Of a DNA stretch of 64,000 nucleotides, positions 26,245-37,015 are shown piece by piece. Under the pieces are notes generated by a model. The model was not told where the DNA came from. It searched no databases and worked only from the letters and a program-made list of their open reading frames with translations. The position numbers were made by a program, and so were the translations under genes. The DNA is from Melampsora larici-populina 98AG31 (Eukaryota > Basidiomycota > Pucciniomycetes > Pucciniales > Melampsoraceae). The first letter of the stretch is position 1. Every line of letters begins with the position of its first letter. The stretch covers positions 922,693 to 986,692 of the forward strand of contig NW_006768789.1 of the NCBI RefSeq assembly GCF_000204055.1, read 5' to 3'.

Positions 26245-26269
26245 CTAGACACTATGCGGGCATGCCCGC
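26245..26269 (-). other. Second Helitron-like 3' end
   Basis: Minus strand: perfect 14-bp palindrome GCGGGCATGCCCGC (26269-26256), spacer ATAGTGT, CTAG (26248-26245), then T. The architecture matches the end at 18828 with a different hairpin sequence. It implies a second (non-autonomous?) Helitron extending to the right, or a chance palindrome beside the first element's 5' end. Confidence 0.45.
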
Positions 26270-26508
26270 AACAGGAAAATTGTCTCACTATTACTTATAT
26301 TTAGTTGTCAGATAAGATGATTGACCTACCTCTTCCTACATTGTCTCCAAAAGGGAAGCTCATGTCAATATTATTTTTGAATCCTATTATGTTATATACA
26401 TACAACTGGCACTTGACTCTTGTAATTTAGGACCTGCTTTTGTACATTCACTGTATACAAACAAAAATGTATGCACAGAATGAAAATTAAAGTATGCCAA
26501 CACGCCAG

Positions 26509-26892
26509 CAACCCTGGGCCAGCAACGCAGGTGTTGCGTGTTGCGCTGCGCCTGCGTTGCGGTTTTTCTGACCGCAGCGCAACATAGAATCAAATTCTAG
26601 GTTGCGGCCTGACCCGCAGCGCAACATCATTTGTCAAATCGATGGATTTTTTGGGCCGCAACAACATTTGTTGCGTTGCTGCCCAAAAAAAATCACAGTT
26701 CGGCGTTTTTTTGGCGCTGATGCGCCTGTTGCGTTGCGCGACGGTCAAGGCGCCGCGCAACCTGACCTCACCATTTGTTGTTGCGGTACTTACCGCAGCG
26801 CAGCATGTAATGCAGGTTTGTGCTGCGTGTTGCGGAGCAACGCACCAAAAAACACTCGTGTTGCGGTGCGTTGCGTTGCTGGCACAGGGTTG
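26509..26892. mobile_element. Non-autonomous TIR element packed with GTTGCG/CGCAAC hexamers
   Basis: Ends are inverted repeats: CAACCCTGGGCCAGCAACGC on the left and, read inward from the right, CAACCCTGTGCCAGCAACGC (one mismatch in 20). The 384-bp body is GC-rich in an AT-rich setting and consists largely of GTTGCG and its complement in many positions and both orientations, giving several nested hairpins. No ORF with a recognisable product. No clear target duplication was seen, so the superfamily is undetermined. Confidence 0.7.
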
Positions 26893-29371
26893 ACGGCAGA
26901 CCTAGGACCAGGTAACCAAAGCTTGAAATGTCACAACAAAATGTAGAGAACTGAGTTACTCAAGCCATATACAAATAATCCCACGGAAAACTCCATCCTA
27001 TACTTGATTACCATTGTCCAAGTGAACAAGGCTTTGGAAGCAATGATATCCGGCTTGCAAATTTGTGAAGAAGGCTCTACTTGAAGAAATTTATCTTTTG
27101 TCGACTACCTCTACTATTAAATGTCTCAATGATTCCATAGTATGTGGCTCATACAAATCAGAATCAACAAAACATACAAAAGTTTCTAAACTGTTTACTG
27201 ACAAACTAAGAAACAATGCCGTTAGTCGCATTATATAACTTAATTATTCAACTTACATTTCCAAGCCCTGATCTCTCACTCCAAGTCTTTGGTATTGAGC
27301 CTGGTATAAATCATTTAAATCAAACAGGAGGTAGATTCAGTGAACATTGTACAAAGTAGCTCTACAATTTCCTACTCTTTTAATGTGTAGTTTGAGTGCT
27401 CTGTTAAGTCCGTAATCCCAAGTCCTTTGGCATCCAATTTTTTTAATATTGTTCTTGACCACGAGTTACGCTTTTAATTACCAAATCTTAATAGTTTGTG
27501 TAGGACAACACCCAGCAAAATGTATCCGCCCCAGAAAAACTTTAATCATATTCACCAACTACCTGCTGCACAAGCCCCAGATCCTGCAAAGCACCATGTC
27601 TAAGTCTACAAAAATGTCCAGAATCACACTGTACGCACATTAAGACATGATTGACATTTTCTGCCTTCTGAGTGTGGCAATAGGAGTTCTTGTTAATATT
27701 TCCACTTCTTGGACCCAGTCAAAATTGCAATCAGCTGACTCAGATATGTTTGACAGATCAGACCACTATGAAGTAAAAGTATCATGATTTTCATCAACTT
27801 CTAAAAGGGGTAGAAAAAGATGAAAATGTTGCTTATAATGTTTTGTAAAGTGAATTTTAAAGAATGGTTCAGAATTCAGAGAACAAATTTGATTCACAAT
27901 TCCCTTCACGCCCCTTACATACCCAACTCAAGAGGTCAATGTTGCCTTAGCAGGTCTCCATGAAATTGTTTCAAAAACACTTCAAGTTGCTCATTACGGC
28001 ACACAATTAAAAGGGTTCAAAAACCAAAACCATTTCACATACTCATTTTCCCCAAGTGTATACATCAACACTTCATAATACTTTTCATCTAAAATTGTCC
28101 ACTGCTACATAAAACCCTCATTGGCAAATTCAGTGATTTTGAGGTATGCAAAGACAAATCATGATATGTCTGTCAAGACGCTCACTGATTCCAAAATTTC
28201 CTTTGTAGGTCTTCCATCAACCATGCACCTGTACAAACACCATTAAAGTGGAACCAATTTTCAAAATCACATATCAATGTGGTAGAAGCACAAACAATGC
28301 TAGTGTGAAGGTAACTAACAAATTTATACACATTCAAGAGACCTGATATGTTCAAAGTATGAGCTTTGATTTTGTTGTTGCTGGTGGGGAATTTATTGGA
28401 CATTCAATGATGTGTGATTTGATACAATGAGGTATACATACACCGAGTGTTGATTGAAGTTGCAAAATTACAATCATGATGTATAAAAAATTCAGATATG
28501 TAAGGTTGTTGAGTGGATGGAAACAGGGGCAATATCGGTGGAAATGGATGCTCCGGATATCAAGGAAAAGTATGACTATTTATAGGCAGCTGAGTACCAA
28601 CCACATGGAATTACTTGCGCGTAAATTGGCACTTCAACTGAACAGGAACAACCAGAGTTGGAACGAATAAAAGCACAGCAAAAGTAACAAAGGCAAAAAT
28701 ACCGGGTAAGAATAAGTTTGTGAGGATGGAACACCAAACAAAGATGCCAAAATGTACTCGAGTTTTGAGTTAAATAAAATCAATAGCCAATCAATTGCAG
28801 CAGCGAATGAGCGAATAGAAGCACCTTTGGTGATCAATCGAACAAAAAGTAATATATAAAGCAGTGAAATTTTAACACAGTGAATGGGCAAATGATGGCA
28901 CCTTTGGTGGTCAAAGAGACAAAAAACAATAGAACCAGAGGGACTTTTAACAAAAACAAAAATCCAGATCTTGATCTTTGTAAAGATAAAAACAAAAAGA
29001 CCGATAAATAACTTTAGAGGCGCAGTCGAGCCACAAACAATAAAAACTTGCTGCAATGAGAGATGTGCTTCATACTAAAAGCAGCCATGAGCAAGCTCCA
29101 AAAGTATCAGAGGTTTGCTGTATACGGAAAAAGTCAAAAAATCATGTTGGAACAGGTGCGAGTCAACAAAAAGGTTAAAAATAAAAGCATGCTTACTTTT
29201 ATAAAATGTTGTTGAATATAAGTATATAAGAGGCAGAACTAAAAAATGGATAATGTGGGAAGTAGGCATATGCTTGGACCGAAAGGACTCGACTCATGCG
29301 AGTACCTTGGAACATTTTGATATTCAGATGGAGGCTCATGGAATGGGCAAAAAAGCTTAACGCATAAAACA
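26893..29371. other. AT-rich region of degraded repeats
   Basis: No intact gene. A minus-strand stretch at about 28403-28182 (DFENWFHFNGVCTGAWLMEDLQ) and pieces near 27950 and 27650-27800 read like decayed retroelement coding text with many stops, but the family could not be fixed. 28800-28950 contains an approximate tandem duplication of about 85-90 bp (two copies around CACCTTTGGTG.TCAA). Confidence 0.4.
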
Positions 29372-32306
29372 TCAACCACGGCGACGTTTCAACGGAGAGG
29401 AATGATCAGCGGTGTGGTGAGCAAGATCTCTACTTAAGCAAAAAAAAATTAAAAATTATGTGGAAACTCGAGTTTTTGGTCAAAGGCACTATTTTTATTG
29501 AGGTTGTTAGTCATCAAGGTTATTAAAGTGGATTCATTATTTTCATTTCATTATCTTTCAGAATATATATTTACATAAGCAATTGACAAGATCATTTAAG
29601 AGCAAAGAAAAATTCGAAAAGATCAATAAGAATAGTAAAAGAGTGAAAATCATATTAAGAGAATTAGTAAGAAGGGATTTGAGGAAGAAGAACATTTAGT
29701 TTGGATCTTTAAGAATGGAAACTGTTATGAAAAGAATGAAAGAGGAAGAAGAATATAAAGCAAGTTGGAGAAAAATTCGAAAATATGGGTATGAAAGCTT
29801 GGAAAGTGGTTTTTAGCTTATTAATAGAAGAGATATTGGTTCAGGAAGGTTTTATTGTGAAAGAGAAGGATCACATTAGTCATCAACAACTTTAATCATG
29901 AGGATTGATAAGGGAGGTGTGAAGTTATTCAAGAAAAGGGAAATTTCGAAGAAGGGTACTATGGTATTAATTCCTGTGTAGTGATGTCATTGATGGATTG
30001 GTTGCGCCAAGAGTTTTTCAGAAGGATTTTAGTGCTGTGTGATTGATTGGAGCGCTGTGGAATGATCTTTTGATAGAAGGAAAATCATTATTAGACGTGA
30101 AAATAGTCAAAATTCGTCAAAAATGGGAGTTTTTAGTTAATTACATATGGTAAAACTTGTCAGAATTGGGTGTGTAATAGTTCATTCGACGCAGAATCAT
30201 TGGTTTCATAATGTACAATCTTTAAATCATTAGTAGCGGAGGGGTAGTGAAAAAGTTATAAGGCAACAAAGAAACTGGAGTGAATTTCGAATTTGGAGGT
30301 TACATGTGACATTTACATGACAAAACCTTATTTTTGCAATCTTTACAACTCAATAACTTATTCATCACACATCAGAAATAGGTGATATAGGGGTGATAAA
30401 TGATAAGAATCACGAGGGCTATCAAATGAGCTATAGTAATCCAAAATTGAACAACTTTACAAAAAATTTGTAATTCCAAAAATGGATTTCAGCTATGAAT
30501 ATTAGGAAAAAATCACCTGTATTCATCATAAGAAGATCTGTTCATCATTTATTCACATCAATTGATCAAATTCACGCCTTGAATCATTACAAACAATAAT
30601 CTTTATGACATCATATGATTACATTGGAGGATATTCTGTTGATTTTGACGGTTTTTGAGGGTTTTTGGAGGTTGTTGACCATTGTTGAAGGTTGTTGGAG
30701 AGTTATATACTATTGTTAAGGATTTTACGGGCCTTTGTTCCCCTTTTTACTCATCTTATACTTTTGTTAGAGTGTTTTTAATCATCATTAAATTACTTTA
30801 CCAGTACTAAGTTCACTAAATAGCCCCTTTACATCAAAGGAGAGATTTCTTTACGTGTGATAAGACTACAAGTCTTCATTTGGAATAACAATCAAACTGA
30901 TTGTTGCTTGCTAGTAATTAAAATTGTGTTTTTGTTGTGTTCAAATTGGAATAACACTACAATAGTGTTGAGATTTCTCTATTTCTAAAAACTCACGGGA
31001 ATAATACTTGAATTAAGTATTGAGACAACTTTCTCTGGTGCCTTATCCCAAAGAATTCAGCAAAACCCCGTGTTGATTCTTTCAAAGAGGCAGTCTTAGG
31101 CAACTTCTACTAGATACTTTATTAGTAGATTATCCCTCTTTAAGCTCTGTAAAGCTCTTGTTGAGCTTTAAGTTCTACAGCGGTCTCGGTGGTGGATGCA
31201 TTCTCGTCTTTTTCTTGCTGGAGAACGGTTCCGTCAGTCGCAGCACCTTGGCTAGAAGTTTGTGCATCGCTTGACGGCCCATTGAGACTAACCGCCTATG
31301 TACTGGCGACGGTGTTAGCTTTGTTTCGGCGTCTATAGCATTAAATTAGTAAGCAGAGTGTCAATGCACGAAAACGGGAAAACATACAAAGTTAATGGGA
31401 CTCGGCCACCTTTAGGCGTTCCAGGTTTGTTAATGATCTTGTTGGCTAGGCTGGGAGCATCGCCTGTGCATCGACTGATGGCCGACACCTAAACAGTACT
31501 GTCAGTAAAAGAAAACAGGACGTGATTGCATTTTCACGTACTTTGGTTTCCCACATGAAGTTGACCCCATCATAGTCTTTGATTGCACCTACCAACTGCA
31601 CTTCCCGACCAACTTGACAAATGTTTTGTGCTTTTTCCATGTTGCGAACTGGAGGAATGTGGTGCTTGGTATACCAAGTCACAGGGATCTTTGTCTGCGA
31701 AACGGTGTGCGATCAATATTATAATTGACTGCGCGGAAGAACTGCATTTGCTTACCAAAGGATCATAGTCTTGGGATTGTAGAGTGATTACGACGGTGGG
31801 CTTGCCTTTGTAGGCTGGATCTTTGACAGTCTCGCGCGCAGTCACATAACCCAACGCAATCATAACAGTCTTGTCCATGAGATCCTCAGCAAAATCCTCT
31901 GAAAACTTCGCAACTTCCCCAAGGTCAATGCGGGAAGAATTCTCGAAGTGAAGGTGGTTGTCAACGTCGTTATTAGTTCCAATCAGTTTGCAAGTCATTG
32001 AGTAAACACAATTGGGTTTAACAGCGTCAGTAGTCGTGCCATAGGAAGTTAAACGAATAGGATTGGCGAATGGTGACCCTCCATTCATGCCGGAGGTCGC
32101 AATTGATGCGTGAGAGGAGACAAAGCCCTTAGAATTAATCAAAAGCGATGCAGCCTGAAAAATTGAGATGAGTAAGATTGGATAAGCAACAGCACTTGTA
32201 CCCAGCATAGCGGAAACGACGGTACCTCGACACCGGCTTGGCCAAAGAAGTTTACTCGAACAGGGTGTGAAGTAGAGTTAGCGCTTGCATTTGCATTGGC
32301 AACCAT
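29372..32306 (-). pseudogene. Unknown multi-exon gene split by a 1.77-kb insertion
   Basis: Exons 32306-32226, 32154-31756, 31694-31542, 31488-31388, 31332-31296 join in phase to 256 codons ending TAG. The protein has SHPVRVNFFGQAGVE, NCVYSMTCKLIGTNNDVDNH, VMIALGYVTARETVKD and VGREVQLVGAIKDYDGVNF; the alternating strands suggest an OB-like fold, but I do not recognise the family. Downstream of TAG the same frame stays open with S/T/Q-rich text up to the insertion at 31179, and resumes exactly after the other end of the insertion (29412) to PLKRRRG and TGA at 29374-29372. The ancestral protein therefore probably ended in a basic, NLS-like tail; the TAG would be a nonsense change. The true N-terminus may lie further upstream (in-frame text continues to about 32380). 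Confidence 0.65.
29413..31179 (+). mobile_element. TG...CA element, copy 1 (solo LTR or LTR-like), 4-bp duplication GCGG
   Basis: Begins TGTGGTGAGC and ends AAGTTCTACA; flanked by GCGG at 29409-29412 and 31180-31183. Similar in reverse orientation to 37471-39087: shared blocks include the GGAATAACACT...AGTGTTGAGA segments, TAGATTATCCCTCTT and GCTCTTGTTGAGCTT near the 3' end. No long ORF. TG...CA ends suggest a solo LTR of a long-LTR retrotransposon; 4-bp duplication and TGTNR...YNACA ends would also fit a Ginger-like DNA element. It sits inside an unknown gene. Confidence 0.75.
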
Positions 32307-33084
32307 GTCGTTAGGATTCGGTATTGAAGTAATGGCCGGATAAGCGGGACGGAATGAAAGGTCTACGGATTGGATTGAGCAACAGATAATAAAGTGCAGT
32401 GAAAATAAATAGTGTAGATTGAGTTGCAGTGTTGGGTATGAGAGATAGTAATGTAAAGAGTGAGGAGAGGATTGAACATGTTTGCCATTGGACTTCGGAG
32501 TTCTATATAGACAGGGTTCGTGACACCATGTTCCGTAGATTGAGATGCAAATCACACTGGACATTCTACGCATGAGAAACGCGGAGCAATGAGCTGACTG
32601 GCGAAGAAATGGCATTGATCCTGGTCACGACTATGAAATCGCAACGCCGGCGTATTGGAACGTCTGGACCTGCCTACACCGTGCACTACCAAATTGCGTT
32701 TGACCCAATAGGTTTTTGACTGCGCATGACAGCAGCATGCGTATCTCGCCCTCACAATGATTGGGCATGCAATGAGAAGAGGAGCGGCAGTGGGCGTGGA
32801 CGAAATGAGAAAGTGTCGAGTCCGGTGGAAGTGCAGCAGTAACTCAGTAAGGATCGCGTCGCAGCGACATCTAGTTGCAAACAACAACAACTGATGAACG
32901 GCCGGGCCTAGAACAGCCAGAACCGTCGTCCCTCGTTTCAACGGGTCTAATCAGTTCGTAAACTCAGTCGGTAGAGACACCAACGGCATCGACTTTTTTC
33001 GTATCCAACACCATCTCCTCTTTATGTATGATGATCCATCTCAAATTGTCCCTACGACTACCACGACTACTTTCTCAATGAATT
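32307..33084. other. Intergenic / 5' flank of the interrupted gene
   Basis: Contains probable upstream exon or leader text of the minus-strand gene (to about 32380). No other supported feature. Confidence 0.35.
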
Positions 33085-34640
33085 GTGAAATCGCAAAAGG
33101 TCAACAGTTCATGGACGCTAGATTGATTGAAACTGCTACAGATCCACTGAATCCGACTATCAAAGAACGTGGGATCTATTAAATTCCTCCCAAAGGTTTA
33201 CACATTGTTGAACAATTTATTACTTAGGATGGAATCCATGCATATCATTTGGTTTGAGTCTTTACAGTCAACCGCTCTGCATGAAGTTGTTTATAGATCT
33301 CGAAAGACGTCCAACAGATGATGGGATTCATATCACTCCCAATGCGATTCGTATAGTCTTTAAAAGATTCTCAGGTGGTTGTCAAACAAATTATGTAGTA
33401 GAGCCCACTGATGAGCAGCGTGGTAATGCGGCAAAGGCATTTATGGATAATGCTCATTTGCCTGACAACTATGATTGAAGTTGGGGAAGTCAATTATGTA
33501 CGAGAAAGATCTGTGACGGGCAACTCTTTACTCATCAAACACGTCTTTTCTAGTTGATTTTTCAACATTTTGTGGATGTGAAGAGGCTGCTGACCTTCTA
33601 GCCCAATCTATTTGATATGGTCTAATCACTCTTCATATCAACCAAACCAAAGGTGGTGATAAGGTAGCACAAGTCAATGTACCTAAGTATGAGCTCTGAT
33701 GAATGAAACACGTGGTGCAGCTAGTCTAGAGGGTGATTTCCGGTATCTATACGATGTGATTTATCGGATCACTGATGAAGGAAGGAGGTTGAGTGGCTCG
33801 GAAAGCAAAGGATCAAAACAAGACAAAGCAGGAGATACATCATCTACTCATTCAGCTGAGCCTATAAATCCTCATCGTAGACCTTGACCATCTGTCCAAG
33901 CCACCAGTTTAGCTAAAAAATCCTGCGAGATATCTACATTCAGATCCATCGGAAGGTTTAGGTTGAGGAAAGGATGCTACTAGTTCAATAGCAAGACTCA
34001 GGGCTTTCTTAAATGAACCATCTCTTATATCTTTGTTTTGAAACTTTCCACAATCTCATATCTGTGAAGAGAATCCACATCATTGGATTGATGTACAAGG
34101 GTGTAGAAGAAGGTTTGTCATCTACGGCGGTAGGAGTGGGACAATCAAAGAGAAAAATGTCACCTAATGGAACAACATCAAGAGACATTAGTGTCAACAG
34201 CCTTATTGATCTTTAATACTTACCTTCCACCTGGATCACTGTCTGAATTGAATATTGATCATGTATCAAGAGGAGATGTGATTAGTTATATGGCTAAAGC
34301 TGTAGATGAAGTTAAAGGAAACTTAATGCCTAGTGTGTATATTGCTATGCCAGAACTTTGATCTGCTCAAGCTCAATCCCTTACAAAATTACAAGAGAAT
34401 TCTAGATCAGATCTATTGGTAAGTATGTATTCATTTTTCGAGATCTGACAGATTAAAAAATGGATTATTCTCATTCTAATGAGGTTTTGTTTTGTTTTTT
34501 GTTTCTTTAAATTGATGGCAACATATCAAGTACCAAAATCTGTTATAACTGAAAGATTTCTAGAACTTTTAGCATCACAACAGTGAAGCACTACAAGCAA
34601 TGGGAAATGAAAATCAATCATTAAAATCAACAAAACTACT
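33085..34640 (+). pseudogene. RGS-protein (Sst2/FlbA-type) pseudogene
   Basis: Scattered frames match the fungal DEP-RGS regulator family that accelerates GTP hydrolysis on G-alpha. Pieces seen: KGLHIVEQFIT and GIHAYHL, then SLYSQPLCMKLFIDLERRPT and AIRIVFKRFSGG (FlbA-type N-terminal text), ICDGQLFTHQTRLF (DEP-like), EGDFRYLYDVIYRITDEG, and NTYLPPGSLSELNIDH with DVISYMAKAV (start of RGS). TAA (after GIY), TAG (after QFIT), TAG (after RLF), later TGAs and frameshifts interrupt it, and the RGS core is degraded after about 34360. The family call is from motif recall; the loss of function is seen directly. Confidence 0.6.
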
Positions 34641-35014
34641 ACTTCACCTAAACCTCATTTATCAGTTTCTTGTATCAAAATAAGGAAAACCTTGTGGGAA
34701 AGACAAAATCAGTGATAACTTGTGTTCCTGGATGTACATTGTGAGAGCACCCACTATCATGATGGTGTTTTATCATAAGTTTTGCGTTCCAGAGCGCGAA
34801 ATTTGATCGTGCGTGTAACAACTAATTTGGTAAACGCCTGAAATCCACTATCAGGTGTTTTACCATATGATTTACAAACAATAAATCACTGTAGATCAAC
34901 CAGATCCACAGTGGTCTGATTTTGAAATGAATCATTGTACATTTTTTATAAACTTCATCCAAAATTAAATCTTTTCATCATCACAATGCCCGCTTCAGTG
35001 AAAAGGCAGATTCA

Positions 35015-35573
35015 CAGGGGCCAAAAACAGAGCTCACGTAGAGGTGAGCATGAAAAGCCTCCCATATTTGTTCAAAAAACAATCATTTCCATCTATCCTT
35101 TCATGTCACAATTTTTTGTTGTGTTCAGGTGATCAGCATGCAAAATTTCCATCTTGCTCAAGTTCGCTCAAGTTTGCTCAAGCATGCTCATCTTCATCTT
35201 GATTGAGCATTCCAAATGAGCATTTCTTGAGCATAGATGAGTACTCAGGAATCAGCTGGCACACCTCCACATACTCAGAATTGTGCCCATTATAGTCAAG
35301 CCTTTGAAATTGTCTGTACAGACTGAGCGTTCAGTCAGGGCCTGAGATGACCTGAGCAGATCTGGTAGCCCTCCCTCAGGCTCCTTGGCTGAGCAATAAA
35401 GTCTGAGGAAGCCTGTATCATCTGCTCAGCTCTCAGCTCATGTTGATCATTTCTGATTACATGATCAACATGAGCTGAACACAGTCAGTTTTGGAAGGAA
35501 AAAAGTAGAAAACTTGGAGAAAACCTGAAGCTTTTCATGCTCACCTCTATGTGAGCTTTTGTTTTGGACCCTG
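35015..35573. mobile_element. MITE with CAGGG ends, nested in the Harbinger element
   Basis: About 45-50 bp imperfect inverted repeats: CAGGGGCCAAAAACAGAGCT on the left against CAGGGTCCAAAACAAAAGCT from the right, both continuing into CTCAC.TAGAGGTGAGCATG. GATTCA occurs just outside both ends (35009-35014 and 35575-35580). CAGGG ends and a possible 7-8-bp duplication suggest hAT. The body repeats TGAGCA/TGCTCA many times. No ORF. Confidence 0.65.
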
Positions 35574-35639
35574 TGATTCATGGGCTTTTGAAATTTTCAA
35601 ATGACAACAAGGAACAGCAAGAATACAACCAAATGGTCT

Positions 35640-36838
35640 TTGAGTTCTTGTTTAATAGACCTCACACACCACCTCCACCTCCTCAGACTCGAATCCAAAT
35701 AGATCAAGATCGAGAATGATGTGCTCAGCAACTTTATGATGATTACTTCACACCCAACGCTAGATATGAGTGCAAATTCGAACATAGATTTTGAATGAGT
35801 AAAGCATTATGTATGAGAATAATTGAAGATCTACAAGTACATGATTGATTCTGGATTCAAAAGCCAGATGTGTGTGGAGTGATGGGTCTCACAGTCTATC
35901 AGAAAGTAGTTTGTGCTTTGAAACAGCTCACATTTGGAATTCCAGCAGATGCCACCGACAACTATGTTGGTATTGGGGAGACAACAGCTACATTGACTCT
36001 CAAATTATTCATGAAGCATGTAAATGAGATCTATGGTCCGGATTACCTTCGACCACCAAATTCTGAGGATCTCAATCAAATTACAAAAGAATATGAACTA
36101 CGTGGCTTACCTGGTTGTAAAGGAAGCCTTGATGGTATGCATTGAGCTTGGAAGAACTGTCCACTTGCCTGGAGTGGACAGTACGAAGGCAAAGAACACA
36201 CACCAACTGTAGTTCTTGAAGCAGTTGCCTCCAAAGATCTCACAGTCTGGCATCCATTCTTCAGAACTCCAGGTTCCCTTAACAATATCAACATACTGAA
36301 TTGTTCTTTCCTTGTCACCGACTTCCTCAAAGGTGAGTCTAGTCAACTTTTCTTACATTTCATGATCTGACTCATGTTTTTTTAGGAACCAAGGATGAAG
36401 TTCACTTCATGGTCAATGGGAAACTCTACAAGCAAGGATACTACCTTGGTGATGGAATTTACCCTGACTGGCCAACCATTGTCAAAGCACCATGAGCTCG
36501 CCAAGAAAAGACATCAAGCAATGCTTTGGAGTAATTCAAATTCAATTTGGGATAACTCACATGCCATGTCAAATGTGGTATCTAGTCGACATGCACTTGG
36601 CTATGATGTGCTGCATAGTCTTACATAATATGATCATTCAAGATCAAGGTACACTTGATCCTATCATTGAAGCATACACTTCTGAAACAAGAATCATTCC
36701 AAGATTACAAGATCCAGTGGTACAAAACACTCTGATGGAATACCTTCAGAATACCCTCTGTCTGAGAGATTCACAAGTTCATTCCGAGCTTCAGCACAAT
36801 CTCACAATGGATCTCTGGCTGAAGGAAGCAGATCAATG
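35640..36838 (+). pseudogene. PIF/Harbinger DDE transposase, multiple TGA stops
   Basis: Family text is clear: LYDDYFTPNARYECKFEHRF, GVMGLTVYQKVVCALKQLTF, GIPADATDNYVGIGETTA, GCKGSLDGMH (first catalytic Asp), TVVLEAVASKDLTVWHPFF, GYYLGDGIYPDWPTIVK (second Asp), then CIVLHNMIIQDQ. In-frame TGAs occur at 35717, 35792, 35846, 36143 and 36493, one replacing the Trp expected after GMH; a frameshift follows 36493. A GT-AG intron at about 36335-36386 is still intact. Nuclease normally cuts TIRs and makes 3-bp TWA duplications together with the Myb-like partner. Confidence 0.82.
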
Positions 36839-37015
36839 ATGGTTTCTCTTGGTTCAAAAACAAGTTATACTGCATTGCTTTTAATCACACATTACTACTT
36901 AGATGTTATACTGACACTTTATATCTATTTTCTTTGAGGATTAATAATTATACTGTAATTGTACTTTACATGATTATGAAAGACTGATAGTGATGATAAT
37001 GATATGGAAATATAG

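Noticed and set aside
26509..26892. CRISPR-like array of GTTGCG repeats
   Set aside because: Repeats are hexamers in both orientations without regular spacers, and the contig is eukaryotic.
28634..29056. 140-residue minus-strand open frame
   Set aside because: Composition is a hydrophobic translation of A-rich plus-strand DNA with no domain; it overlaps a tandem duplication.
32552..32941. 129-residue minus-strand frame upstream of the unknown gene
   Set aside because: No recognisable features; probably 5' flank.
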